From Endomychus coccineus (Eukaryota > Arthropoda > Insecta > Coleoptera > Endomychidae), in NCBI GenBank assembly GCA_958510875.1, contig OY294068.1:79727978-79791977 (forward strand): a DNA stretch of 64,000 nt. The letters are read 5' to 3'. The position numbers were made by a program, and so were the translations under genes. The notes beneath the pieces were generated by a model that searched no databases, was not told where the DNA came from, and saw only the letters and a list, made by a program, of their open reading frames with translations. Positions 9,440 to 18,567 of this stretch are shown here, one piece after another; positions within the stretch are counted from its first letter, which is position 1; the number at the start of each line of letters is the position of its first letter.

Positions 9440-11159
9440 ACTTATTTATATGGTTATTGCACACAAGCCAGGTAAACCAAATTCAGCTCAGATATTACTA
9501 GGTTATGTATTTTTATTGTTCCCTCAGGTCAAAGCCCTATGGGATCCAATGAGGCTACGGAGAGTGAAAACCTTATTGTAACTATTGCTATGATAGCTAC
9601 CCTTCTATGCAACTCGAGGGTTGCAGAGATAGTAGAATGCAGGGTACACTACGAGAAGTGCCCTGTCGTTGGTAGTATGGTTTAAAATTAGCTGCCACCA
9701 GTCCCCTTTTACAGATGTTTTAGAGAATAGTTCAGGGAACGGAACTAGACTCGAAGGAGTTCCTCTCCAGTAGCACTTGGTATAAATAGTTTAGTAGCGG
9801 GGCCCTTCCTGGCCGATTTATACACTAGGCTAGTATGACAGCTTCACGTTGCTGAAGATGTTCGGAGTGACAAACACGACAGGATTGTTCACCTCCACTA
9901 CAAGGTTATCTAAGGGATGGTGTTTCAATGAAGAACAATGAGAACAGTATAAGTTGTATATTGGAGAAAAGTTAATTGTATACAAAATAAAACAATAAAG
10001 ATTACACGGATGTATATATAAGTATATATACTAAGTCCCATACATATAAACTTAAAGGGAAAAATATGTCATATAACCAACAAGAACAAACAATGAATTT
10101 AAATTAAGCCAATTTAATTTTGATGCTAGATATCTGAATAGTATATAAAAAAACAATATATAATAAATTGCATAAGACTTTATCGAGACCGATCAATCAG
10201 TGAATTATTGATTTGCCTGATGTAACGAAGCCAGGGAGTTGTTTCTTTGGGGGCTAACCTTAATTCTGAAATGGATCTACCACTCTGATGGAGTAACTAT
10301 GGTTATAAAGTGAACCAGAGGGGCCACTGATAGTGAGATTGAGATCCCCGAAGGGTGACTCTCTAAATAGATCCCCTGTTGTTTTTATCCACAGCTACCT
10401 GGTTCGTTATGTATCGGTAGATCGAGTGAATTACACAACAAATAATCAATACAATGAAACTCTAGTTGTCCCGATGAACTCAAACACTTTCTGTCAAATT
10501 AGCCGCTGATGGCTAACTCTCCCTGTCCTTAAAGATCAGGGTCTCAATAGGGGTTTTTAGACCCCTTGAACTTCCAGATAAAAATTAATAATAATAATAA
10601 CTACCCTTGTAGCAACTTTTGAATAGTGAGCTATCCCCAAATAATTATATCTTTGACCCTACAATTACGGTAACACTGATTCCAATTATACCTATCCTAA
10701 GTAGGTCCCTTAAATACACTATAAAATATGAGAAATTCGCAGATGGATCGCTACGCTTCTAGCAAGTCAAAATACCCTATTAATGCTTACAATTACCGGG
10801 GTGGTGACCTCAGAATTTTTTAGCTTGAACACAGACTAAACAGCTTTCTCTAAAGACTTACCCTGACTTAGTACTTAATCCTTAATCCACAGGGTAACTT
10901 AGACACTTGAGCTTACACTTCACGGCTTACACAAAATGTATTACGCGGCGTCTTTTTGTTAATTTTATAAATTACACCACGAAGCTAGTTCTCTCTCGCA
11001 CCCAGATCAAAATTATCTAAACGTTAAAGGCAACAAATTCTCCAAAATATCAAATTACTATAGACTTCTATCATCAAGTTACTAATGACGTTCTCCACAA
11101 TTTCTTTTATAGGTTATTATAGATTCTAGTTACCAAATAATATTCCCTAAATAGCAAAT
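9440..11159. other. Retrotransposon 3' region, probably including the start of the 3' LTR
   Basis: No gene is seen between the pol stop and the part of the LTR duplicated in this window. The 3' LTR must start at or before 11160. A candidate start is TGTAACGAAG at 10221, because an unrelated LTR element in this window also starts with TGTAACGAAG. The sequence before it is not a good polypurine tract, so the boundary is open. Confidence 0.45.
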
Positions 11160-12072
11160 GATATTAAAGTAAAATGTAAGTTCTCTTGAACTGGTACTTG
11201 AAATGATTTAAGGTGAATGAAAATAAACTATAAGAATGATACAAATTGATTTGAATGACTTAATTTACTTTGAGTAATAACGAAAGAGTAATATAGTTGC
11301 AAAAATTAGAAATCTTGTAACTTGTAATACAACAAAAACAATCAATTGACTACGTTAAAAAATATTAATTAAAAGAATTAAAGGATCTGACTTTGAGAGA
11401 GAGACTGAGCTATATGTACAATGAACTAGCTTACCCAACAAGGCACGAAAAAAAAGAACTGGAACTGCTCTTGCAAAAGAGTTTTCATTTTTATAATTTG
11501 TCTCCCCCCCGAAATTGGCCTCCTGATTCGCTAACCTAAAATTCAAACGGACCAATGAAGTTGGTTGTATCCCGTTGCACCTTGCACTAATACACAAATC
11601 TGTATTTAGAGTTGCCTGTATTCCCACATCGAGGGGCAGTGAGTGACCACAAAAAATGATTTCTCCAAACCCTGCTGACTAAGTAATTAACTCCGTCTGC
11701 GTAGAAAGTGCAAGGTCCGCGGAATAGCGCCTCGAAGGCTCTAATTCTTAAAAATCACGTACAACTTGTAAAAGGTATTAGATGGCGTATCTCTGGCGCC
11801 AGACAGGAATTCCATTATTTCAATCTGAATAAAACTCTAATTGTTGAATATAGAATGTATATGTATAGTCTGTTCCTGTCAGAAATTTAGAAATTTTAGA
11901 TTTGAAATGCCCGTAAGGACGGAACTACACTCTACGGAATGATTTGAGTTGTACTCTCATGTGTCAAGTATTCCTGGTTTACTTAGAGTGGCTAAATTTT
12001 CGGGAGTTTTCTCATGCTTACGCTACTTTGATTCAATCGTAAAAAAAAATAATAATCCCCCGGATTATTACA
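11160..12072 (+). repeat. 3' LTR, the part shared with bases 1-913
   Basis: This is a direct repeat of 1-913. It ends ...TTACA at 12072. The next base begins an open reading frame of a DNA polymerase, so 12072 is the exact right boundary of the element. The target duplication should start GTCA(T) and would be found just upstream of the window. Confidence 0.93.
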
Positions 12073-13107
12073 GTCATCCATTACCGCAGCCTTAAGCAAG
12101 CGTTAGCAAACGGATTGATCCTTACCAAAATTCATCGTGCCTTGAAATTTAAGCAAGCTCCATGGCTTGAAGCATATATAGATCTGAATACTGATCTCCG
12201 AAAGGCTGCGAAGAATGAGTTCGAGAAGAACTTATTCAAATTGATGAATAATGCGGTGTTCGGCAAGACTATGGAGAATATTCGCCTACTTACCGAGTGG
12301 GGTGGGCGGTATGGAGCTTAATCATATATTTCTAAGCCTGAGTTCAAGAGCTGCACCATCTTCAACGAGAATTTGGTGGCAGTTGAGCTAAACAAGTTGG
12401 AAGTGTGGTTAAATAAACCTATTTATGTAGGAAAGTCTATATTGGATTTGGCTAAGACAACTATCTACGACTTCCATTATAAGTATGTGAGTCCAGCGTT
12501 TGGGGATAGTTGTTCTATACTGTCTACAGATACAGACTCTCTCATATATGAGTTGGGGAAAGACCCTTATGATGTAATGAAACGTGACTGCCAGCAATAC
12601 TTCGACACCAGCGACTACCAGCCTGATAACATCTATAATATTCCGCTCGTCAATAAGAAAGTATTAGGGAAGATGAAGGATGAGAACAACGGAACCCCTA
12701 TGATCGATTTTGTAGGCCTGAGGTCTAAATTATATTAAGTAAAGATTTCGACTTCTGAGGGTGATGTCACTAGACTGCTTCAAGATCTTGAAGCAGCCGA
12801 GTATGAAGAGCCCGAAATTGCGGAAATAATGCGGAACTATGGTGTGACAAAAAAAGCCAAGGGAGTGAAATTTTCCGTTGTGAAAAACAGGATCGATTTC
12901 GATGACTATGTAGAGTGTCTCGAAAAGTGGAAAGAAGTATCAGTTACTCAACATTTAATTAAAGCTGAAAAACATTAAGTGTTTTCTATAAGTCAGGAGA
13001 AGATTGCTTTATCTCCCAACGATGATAAGCGGTACTTGATACCTGGAACTTTTGTAGCGCTTCCGTGGGGACATTATACAATCTCTAATATGATGGAGAT
13101 AGATTAA
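12073..13107 (+). pseudogene. Family B DNA polymerase, C-terminal part (Polinton/adintovirus-like)
   Basis: One frame runs for 345 codons from the retrotransposon boundary to a natural-looking end at 13107. Visible motifs are the fingers-type block with Lys-Leu-Met-Asn-Asn-Ala-x-Phe-Gly-Lys-Thr (about 12235-12270) and the metal-binding Thr-Asp-Thr-Asp-Ser (about 12525-12545). A Gly-Leu-Arg-Ser-Lys block (about 12715) and the C-terminal Lys-x-Ala-Leu-Ser-x-Asn-Asp-Asp-Lys-Arg block also stand out. These are typical of protein-primed family B polymerases of Polintons and related insect DNA viruses. Three in-frame TAA codons (12319, 12736, 12976) break it, but I see no frameshift. The N-terminal part was displaced by the gypsy insertion and lies left of the window. 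An ATPase of the same element type lies 3 kb downstream. Confidence 0.85.
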
Positions 13108-13590
13108 GTATTGTTAGTTGAATATATTAACATAATTATACGGCTGTTGTACGCAGATTATATGATTTGTGATTGGTTGACATTCCATATACGATGGAGG
13201 AAAATATTTGTATGCAGCCCAGCATATTGATGATCTGCAAGATTGACTTCTCAATATCATACCCCCAAAATGAAAATGTGCTTTTTTCAGAATAAATGAT
13301 ATAATAAATATCGATATTTCATTTCTCATACATCTCACACGTGGTTTGTAGGCCTCCTGGGGATGCTTTCCACTTTATCAAAAAAGCAACGAACCATAAG
13401 TTCTACCTCTTGGGTGGTTGGGAAACGGACTTGATCTTCATTAAAACTCCTTGCTTATATGTTTCCATTGAAATTGATTAAACCCGCGAAAATAAAAATG
13501 TGTTTATCAATATAACTTTTACGTCTGTATGTATGTATATATAAACGCTTTAACATATGAAGTTTGTAAAAGTCGTGCTCGCGAAGGAAT
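13108..13590. other. Intergenic, no gene seen
   Basis: The short reverse-strand ORF at 13114-13338 shows no family features. Nothing else is supported. Confidence 0.5.
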
Positions 13591-13594
13591 CACG

Positions 13595-14062
13595 TGTCTG
13601 AATATTGAAACACGCGTCTGAAACACGTGTCTGAATGTTGAAACACGTGTCTGAAACACGTGTCTGAATGCTGAAACACGTGTCTGAATGTTGAAACACG
13701 TGTCTGAATGCTGAAACACGCGTCTGAATGCTGAAACACGTGTCTGAATGCTGAAACACGTGTCTGAATGCTGAAACACGTGTCTGAATGTTGAAACACG
13801 TGTCTGAAACACGTGTCTGAATGCTGAAACACGCGTCTGAATGCTTAAACACGTGGCTGAATGCTGAAACACGTGTCTGAAACACGTGTCTGAATGCTGA
13901 AACACGTGTCTGAATGTTGAAACAAGTGACTGAATGTTGAAACACGTGTCTGAAACACGTGTCTGAATGCTGAAACACGTGTCTGAATGCTGAAACACGT
14001 GTCTGAATGTTGAAACACGTATCTGAATACTGAAACACGTGTCTGAATGTTAAAGCATGTGT
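13595..14062. repeat. Minisatellite of about 20 bp with CACGTG cores
   Basis: There are over twenty copies of a unit close to CTGAAACACGTGTCTGAATG. Some units are shortened so that two CACGTG cores lie closer together. The core ACACGTGT is an 8-bp palindrome. Long Phe/Gln/Thr-rich ORFs on the reverse strand are a by-product of the repeat. A shorter block of the same family lies at about 16880-17010. Confidence 0.95.
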
Positions 14063-14124
14063 TGAATCACGCGAAAAAACATGTACATGAATGTATTACA
14101 ATCATTAGGATTATTCTCATTTAT

Positions 14125-14795
14125 TCCTCATTAGCCCATCATAGTTCGTGAACGATGATGACGTCATCATCGTTCGTAAACTATGGTCGCCGGGTTGAAT
14201 CAGTTACTGTCATTGGCTTGAAGCAGTGACGTCATCGTTCGTAAACTATGGTCGCCGGATTGAATCAGTTACTGTCATTGGCTTGAAGCAGTGACGCCAT
14301 CATCGTTCGTGAACGATGGTCGCCGGATTGATTCAGTTACTGTCATTGGCTTAGAGTAGTGACGTCATCATCGTTCGTGAACGATGGTCGCCGGATTGAA
14401 TCAGTTACTGTCATCGGTTCGAAGCAGTGACGTCATCATCGTTCGTAAACTATGGTCGCCGAATTGAAACAATGAATGCCTCCCGTGACGTCATCATCGT
14501 TCGTAAACTATGGTCGCCGGATTGAATCAGTTACTGTCATTGGCTTGAAGCAGTGACGTCATCATCGTTCGTGAACGATGGTCGCCGGATTGAATCAGTT
14601 ACTGTCATTGGCTTAGAGTAGTGACGTCATCATCGTTCGTGAACGATGGTCGCCGGATTGAATCAGTTACTGTCATCGGTTCGAAGCAGTGACGTCATCA
14701 TCGTTCGTAAACTATGGTCGCCGAATTGAAACAATGAATGCCTCCCGTGACGTCATCATCGTTCGTAAACTATGATCGCCGGACCTTCAGTTCAA
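14125..14795. repeat. Tandem repeat array with TGACGTCA and CATCGTTCG palindromes
   Basis: Units of about 85 bp carry TGACGTCA, then either CATCGTTC-GT-GAACGATG (perfect 8-bp arms) or the variant GTTCGTAAACTATG, then GGTCGCCGGATTGAATCAGT. A higher-order period of about 260 bp is visible, with the block from about 14298 repeated from about 14558. Two or three units of the same family recur at 17150-17310. Confidence 0.93.
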
Positions 14796-15420
14796 TAAAA
14801 CACCACTCACTCGTAAAAAAAAAACAACCTCACATTCCATACCTCGTTGTAGGCCCCCGCGACAGACACCACCACACGACTAACGTCATGTTTAAACAAC
14901 CCCACATTCCATACCTTATTTGAAGTCTCCCAACCCCATTTTTGTATACTGAAAATAATATCCACATATCTATATATTCAAGATGATTGGAATCACACTT
15001 TTGTAATATAGCAATCAAGTAAGGTACAGACAGCTTGAATAAACGTTTTGAAAGTAATCCCCTTATAAACATCGCGTTTGAGAAATGTAGAAGATATCAT
15101 TTCTATACTATATAACATTCCATCTATGCATTCAAGGAGCAGCAGCCCTCCCATGATACCTCCGATGAATACCCGCCTCTTTCAAAAATCACGTGACTGA
15201 CGATATGTACAAACAACACTATTTCAAAACCCTAGGACTGACGCTATGAAGAAGCAGCCTCACATTCCATACCTCGCTGTAGGCTTCGTGACATACCTAC
15301 ATGACTGACGTCATGTAAAACAAAATACCTGCATCATATAGACTGCAATATACTCGCACTTATCACTCAGACCGGATACCCCGCGGTTATATCTACAACA
15401 TTAAAATCGCTTGTTCTCAA
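14796..15420. other. Repeat-derived spacer, no gene seen
   Basis: It contains scattered copies of CACATTCCATACCTCG (near 14832, 14902 and 15253), often followed by CATGACTGACGTCATGT or a variant of it. This is a dispersed form of the same ACGT-core palindrome theme. No protein frame is supported. Confidence 0.5.
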
Positions 15421-15424
15421 TTCC

Positions 15425-15490
15425 TCCATAGCTGAGCGGTTAAGGAGCTGGCTTTGGATTTCATTTCTCGGGTTCGATTCCCGTGTGTAG
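15425..15490 (+). other. tRNA-like sequence with A and B boxes
   Basis: TAGCTGAGCGGTTAAGG resembles an A box, and GGTTCGATTCC about 33 bases later is a perfect B box. The 5' end (TCCTCCA) does not pair with the 3' end (GTGTGTAG), so an acceptor stem is missing. It is probably a tRNA pseudogene or the head of a SINE. A related unit follows at 15545-15612. Confidence 0.4.
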
Positions 15491-15544
15491 AAAAATATTT
15501 CATTTTCAGTAGAAGTGTTTGTATACTAGATTAAATTGTTTCAA

Positions 15545-15612
15545 ATCCTCCGCGGTTAAGCCGCCTAACTTTAGAGTTTATTTCCCGGGTTCGAATCTCG
15601 GTGTGTAGAAAA
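15545..15612 (+). other. Second tRNA-like unit
   Basis: Its 3' half matches the preceding unit (CGGGTTCGAATC then GGTGTGTAGAAAAAT). The 5' half is shortened and the A box is weak (GCGGTTAAGCCGCC). It is probably a diverged duplicate. Confidence 0.35.
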
Positions 15613-15624
15613 ATCATTTCAGTA

Positions 15625-15875
15625 GAATGTGAGTACTCAGACGAGTAGTTCACTGACTTCACCCGACCATTGTTAGGGAAGAACCATACACAGATGATTA
15701 GTTCACAGACTCGGCCAGGCCATAGTCAGGGTAGAACCATACACAGATGAACTAGTTCACCGACTTCATCGGACCATAGTTAGGGAAGAACCATAGACAG
15801 ATGACAGACTTCCAGAACCATAGTTAGAGGGAACCATAGGCAGATGACTAGTTCATAGAACCATAGACTACCTAC
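15625..15875. repeat. Tandem repeat of about 54 bp, four to five copies
   Basis: A unit of the form AGTTCACxGACTTCxxCxGACCATAGTTAGGGAAGAACCATACACAGATGA recurs with spacing of about 54 bp (for example at 15684 and 15738). Copies decay toward the right end. Confidence 0.85.
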
Positions 15876-15879
15876 CCCA

Positions 15880-16154
15880 TCGACATGACTGCGCATGCGT
15901 GATTGTGGATGACCTTGGGATGGTCAGTTTTCGCTAAAATGAACCTTAGATTTCCTTATGGAGATTTACATGCAAAAAAGGGTGATTTTGGTCCCGAACC
16001 GGTGCAGCACATCTACTGACCATCATAGTTTACGAACGCTGATGACTTCACTGCTTAAGACCAACGATGATTGGATAAGAAATAAAACATGAATAATAAT
16101 AATATTTATTCTGATACATATTTATTTAGGTAGTATTACATTAAGAAACCACCG
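15880..16154. other. No gene seen
   Basis: A fragment of the CATAGTTTACGAACG repeat family occurs near 16022. Otherwise nothing is recognised. Confidence 0.45.
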
Positions 16155-16379
16155 TTATAAATTGTCAACATGTTGAACTGCACACATACATTTACCACCA
16201 TCATTGCGATGATTCAGACAGCTCAACTTGTTTGTTTGTTCAAATTTACCGGTTTCACATTGAGTGTTATCAAAACCACAAACGTCTACGATGTGTGAGA
16301 AAATATTCAATTCTTCACACTTTCTTCTCGAAAATTCAGCCTTTTGCAAGCCTCGAACATAAAATATAGTCGACTGCAC
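16155..16379 (-). pseudogene. Short Cys/His-rich ORF next to the ATPase fragment
   Basis: This 74-codon reverse-strand ORF has Cys and His residues spaced in its second half, which might bind zinc. It lies 33 bp beyond the end of the ATPase fragment on the same strand. I do not recognise the family. It could be the remains of another viral gene or of the same one after rearrangement. Confidence 0.35.
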
Positions 16380-16412
16380 ACAGAAGAATCGATTTAAGAA
16401 AAAATTTTTATT

Positions 16413-16760
16413 TCATCGTATTCCACTCTCTGTATACGGAAAATATCCAAGGCTCGCAATTTTCTTCAATGTCTCCTTCAGTAACTGGTATTTTGGTTGG
16501 TGTAAAGACTTTGAATAGATGTACACGTTTTCAAATTTAAGTCCGTTTGCATCTAACAATAGAGATAACATCACATTGGTTTTCCCACAATTACTTGGAC
16601 CACAGATTATTGTTCGTAAAGTATTTGACAGCAAAGAGCTGTGACGTTGTGATTGTTCAATATTTTCAATGCTTGGCCCTAAATTCATAATATTCAACGA
16701 GTCTTTTTGCTTAACAATCTTCATGATGCCTAGAGGAGCATCGAAATCATACTGAAACAT
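16413..16760 (-). pseudogene. Packaging-type ATPase fragment (Polinton/virus-like)
   Basis: The 115-codon ORF carries a Walker A motif Gly-Pro-Ser-Asn-Cys-Gly-Lys-Thr-Asn at about residues 54-62, after a hydrophobic strand, and a Tyr-Ile-Tyr-Ser-Lys strand near residue 80. This matches FtsK/A32-like genome-packaging ATPases of Polintons and related DNA viruses. The Walker B half is missing, so the gene is truncated. With the family B polymerase on the other strand 3 kb away it supports a degraded Polinton/adintovirus-like element. No integrase or protease was found here. Confidence 0.7.
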
Positions 16761-16879
16761 ATGTTAATAAGCATTTGTTTATATACTAGTTGATGATGTT
16801 ATATTGTGTATGTCCGATCAAGCGGTTAAGTACTTCTACGCTTCTGTCAAAAGCAAGTATCAAATACGTGTTAAATAGG

Positions 16880-17035
16880 TATGAATGTTGAAGCATGTGC
16901 TTAACACATGACTGATTATTAAAGCACGTGTCTGAACACGTGATTATTGAAGCACGTGTCTGAGTATTGAAGCACGTGTTTGAATGTTGAAGCACGTGTT
17001 GAATCACGCGATAAAACATGTGCATGAATGTACTA
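16880..17035. repeat. Short second block of the CACGTG minisatellite
   Basis: There are about five diverged units (GAAGCACGTGTCTGA type), followed by GAATCACGCGATAAAACATG. The same closing sequence ends the larger array at about 14060-14085. Confidence 0.85.
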
Positions 17036-17149
17036 CCTATTCACTTTTTACACTTAATGTATTCAACAGTCTTATAAGTTCAATTTTACAGTGTGATGAA
17101 TAATGAGTAGATATCATTATCATCATTATTCGCATTCCATTCCTCATCT

Positions 17150-17312
17150 GACCATCATAGTTCGTGAACGATGGTCGCCGGATTGAAACAATGAATGTCG
17201 CCGGTGACGTCATCATCGTTCGTAAACTATGGTCGCCGGATTGAATCAGTTACTGTCGTCGGGTTGAAGCAGTGACGTCATCATCGTTCGTAAACTATGA
17301 TCGCCGGATCTT
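17150..17312. repeat. Second block of the TGACGTCA/CATCGTTCG repeat
   Basis: About two units are identical in plan to 14125-14795. The block ends in the same way as the first array (CCGGATCTTCAATTCAATAAAACACCACT, compare 14783 on). Confidence 0.88.
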
Positions 17313-17797
17313 CAATTCAATAAAACACCACTTTCTCGTCAAAATCATTATGTATTTTGATACACATAAAGTTATCGTTAGATATTCTCCCCACCCAATT
17401 TGCATGCATCATATTGATTTAACCTCATCAAAAATATGGAAAATAACATTCTGCATGTCAAGACTTTTCATTTGATACCTATAAAGCTATGGTTGACATT
17501 CATAGATCCGCCATGACAGTTCACGTGACAGATGCTTCATGGATCCACCACGTCACACCCGCAGTTTTTCACAATCCAACAAAGCATATCATTGTATGGT
17601 GAGAGATTTGGAAGCTCTGAATGTCGAACCTCACACACTTCATCTTGAGCTAAACTGCTCCACCGATATGAACACCAACAATACAAACTAAAACGAGCCG
17701 GGTGAGTCGCACGAGCCGCACGAAACGTTGCAGTCGATGATCTCAGAGTCTAGACCTTTCATTTGCTGAAGCCGCATGAGTCGGGCGAGTCGAGCTG
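17313..17797. other. No gene seen
   Basis: TTCACGTGACAG and CACGTCAC continue the ACGT-core theme at about 17520-17570. No protein is supported. Confidence 0.45.
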
Positions 17798-18050
17798 GTG
17801 GCGGCACCTCCACGAAGCAGTCTGTACCTGGGGCCCATCGTGACAGCTGTCACGTGATAGCGACACCTCTACGAAGCAGTCTGCACCTTCGACCCACCAT
17901 GACAGCTGTCACGTGATAGCGACATCTCTACGAAGCAGTCTGTACCTTGGGGCCACCATGACAGCTGTCACGTGGTGGCGACACCTCCACAAATCAGTCT
18001 GTACCTTTGGCCCGCCATGACAGCTGTCCTGTGATAGTCACGTGACCCTG
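17798..18050. repeat. 59-bp tandem repeat with TGACAGCTGTCA palindrome
   Basis: Four units are spaced 59 bp apart (ACGAAGCAG at 17812, 17871, 17930, then a variant at about 17990). Each contains the perfect 12-bp palindrome TGACAGCTGTCA, usually running into CACGTGA. The last unit is diverged. Confidence 0.92.
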
Positions 18051-18261
18051 TACCTGTGGCACACTTTTTGTAAGCACCCTGTATACTCTTTACAAACAAC
18101 ATATCCTTATCTCACACCTTATCATATACATCCTTTCCTTATCACCTGACCTGCATCCTTATCGAAACTGATAAGGATAACCTCACACTGGATGGACAGC
18201 TAGACCGGAAGTGGAGACCGGATATCCCGATCGTAGAACGCGCCCAGTACATCTACTTACA

Positions 18262-18567
18262 TCAACAGTTGCAGATTCCAACGGTTCTTCCTGTTTTGAG
18301 GAATCTTATTACGTAGAGCGCGCGTTTTTTGAAATTAACGTAACTCAATATAGGATGTTTCGATGTAGAATTCATATAGCTTGAATAGAATTCGGTATAG
18401 TTGTGGTGGGCGAGAACGTAATCGTATTTAGCATAGTCCAAGTTCATTCGCTCGTTGGGATAATAGTACGGGATGCGGTTACCAAAATAGCCAATTATCT
18501 TCGCCCGTCTGTTGACAATAGAAGAGCTAAATGGAAGAAGGAGGTATGTGACAATTTCATGTTTCAA
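18262..18567 (-). CDS. Hypothetical 101-residue ORF
   Basis: This reverse-strand ORF is Tyr/Asn-rich with no internal low complexity. It sits at the right end of the DNA-virus-like region, just before the DUF7869-type element. I do not recognise the family. It may be a viral gene remnant or chance. Confidence 0.25.
   Translation of the reverse strand: MKHEIVTYLLLPFSSSIVNRRAKIIGYFGNRIPYYYPNERMNLDYAKYDYVLAHHNYTEFYSSYMNSTSKHPILSYVNFKKRALYVIRFLKTGRTVGICNC

Larger units (their letters stand above)
1..12072 (+). mobile_element. Ty3/gypsy LTR retrotransposon, 5' end outside window
   Basis: Bases 1-913 and 11160-12072 are near-identical direct repeats that flank gag and pol in the same orientation, which defines an LTR element. 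Both copies end in ...GGATTATTACA and then diverge. The order protease, RT, RNase H, integrase is that of Ty3/gypsy. The 5' flank and the start of the 5' LTR lie before the window, so a target duplication cannot be checked. On the right the sequence passes directly into a DNA polymerase reading frame, so this element is the younger insertion. The near-identity of the LTRs and the long open pol suggest a recent copy. No convincing tRNA primer-binding site is visible at 914. Confidence 0.95.

Noticed and set aside
13519..14038. Long reverse-strand ORFs rich in Phe-Gln-His-Ser-Asp-Thr-Cys
   Set aside because: They are translations of the 20-bp CACGTG minisatellite. Several frames are open at once and none has a start context or family.
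13595..14795. Regular repeats that could suggest a CRISPR array
   Set aside because: The repeats are head-to-tail without unique spacers, no cas genes are present and the DNA is eukaryotic. These are minisatellites.
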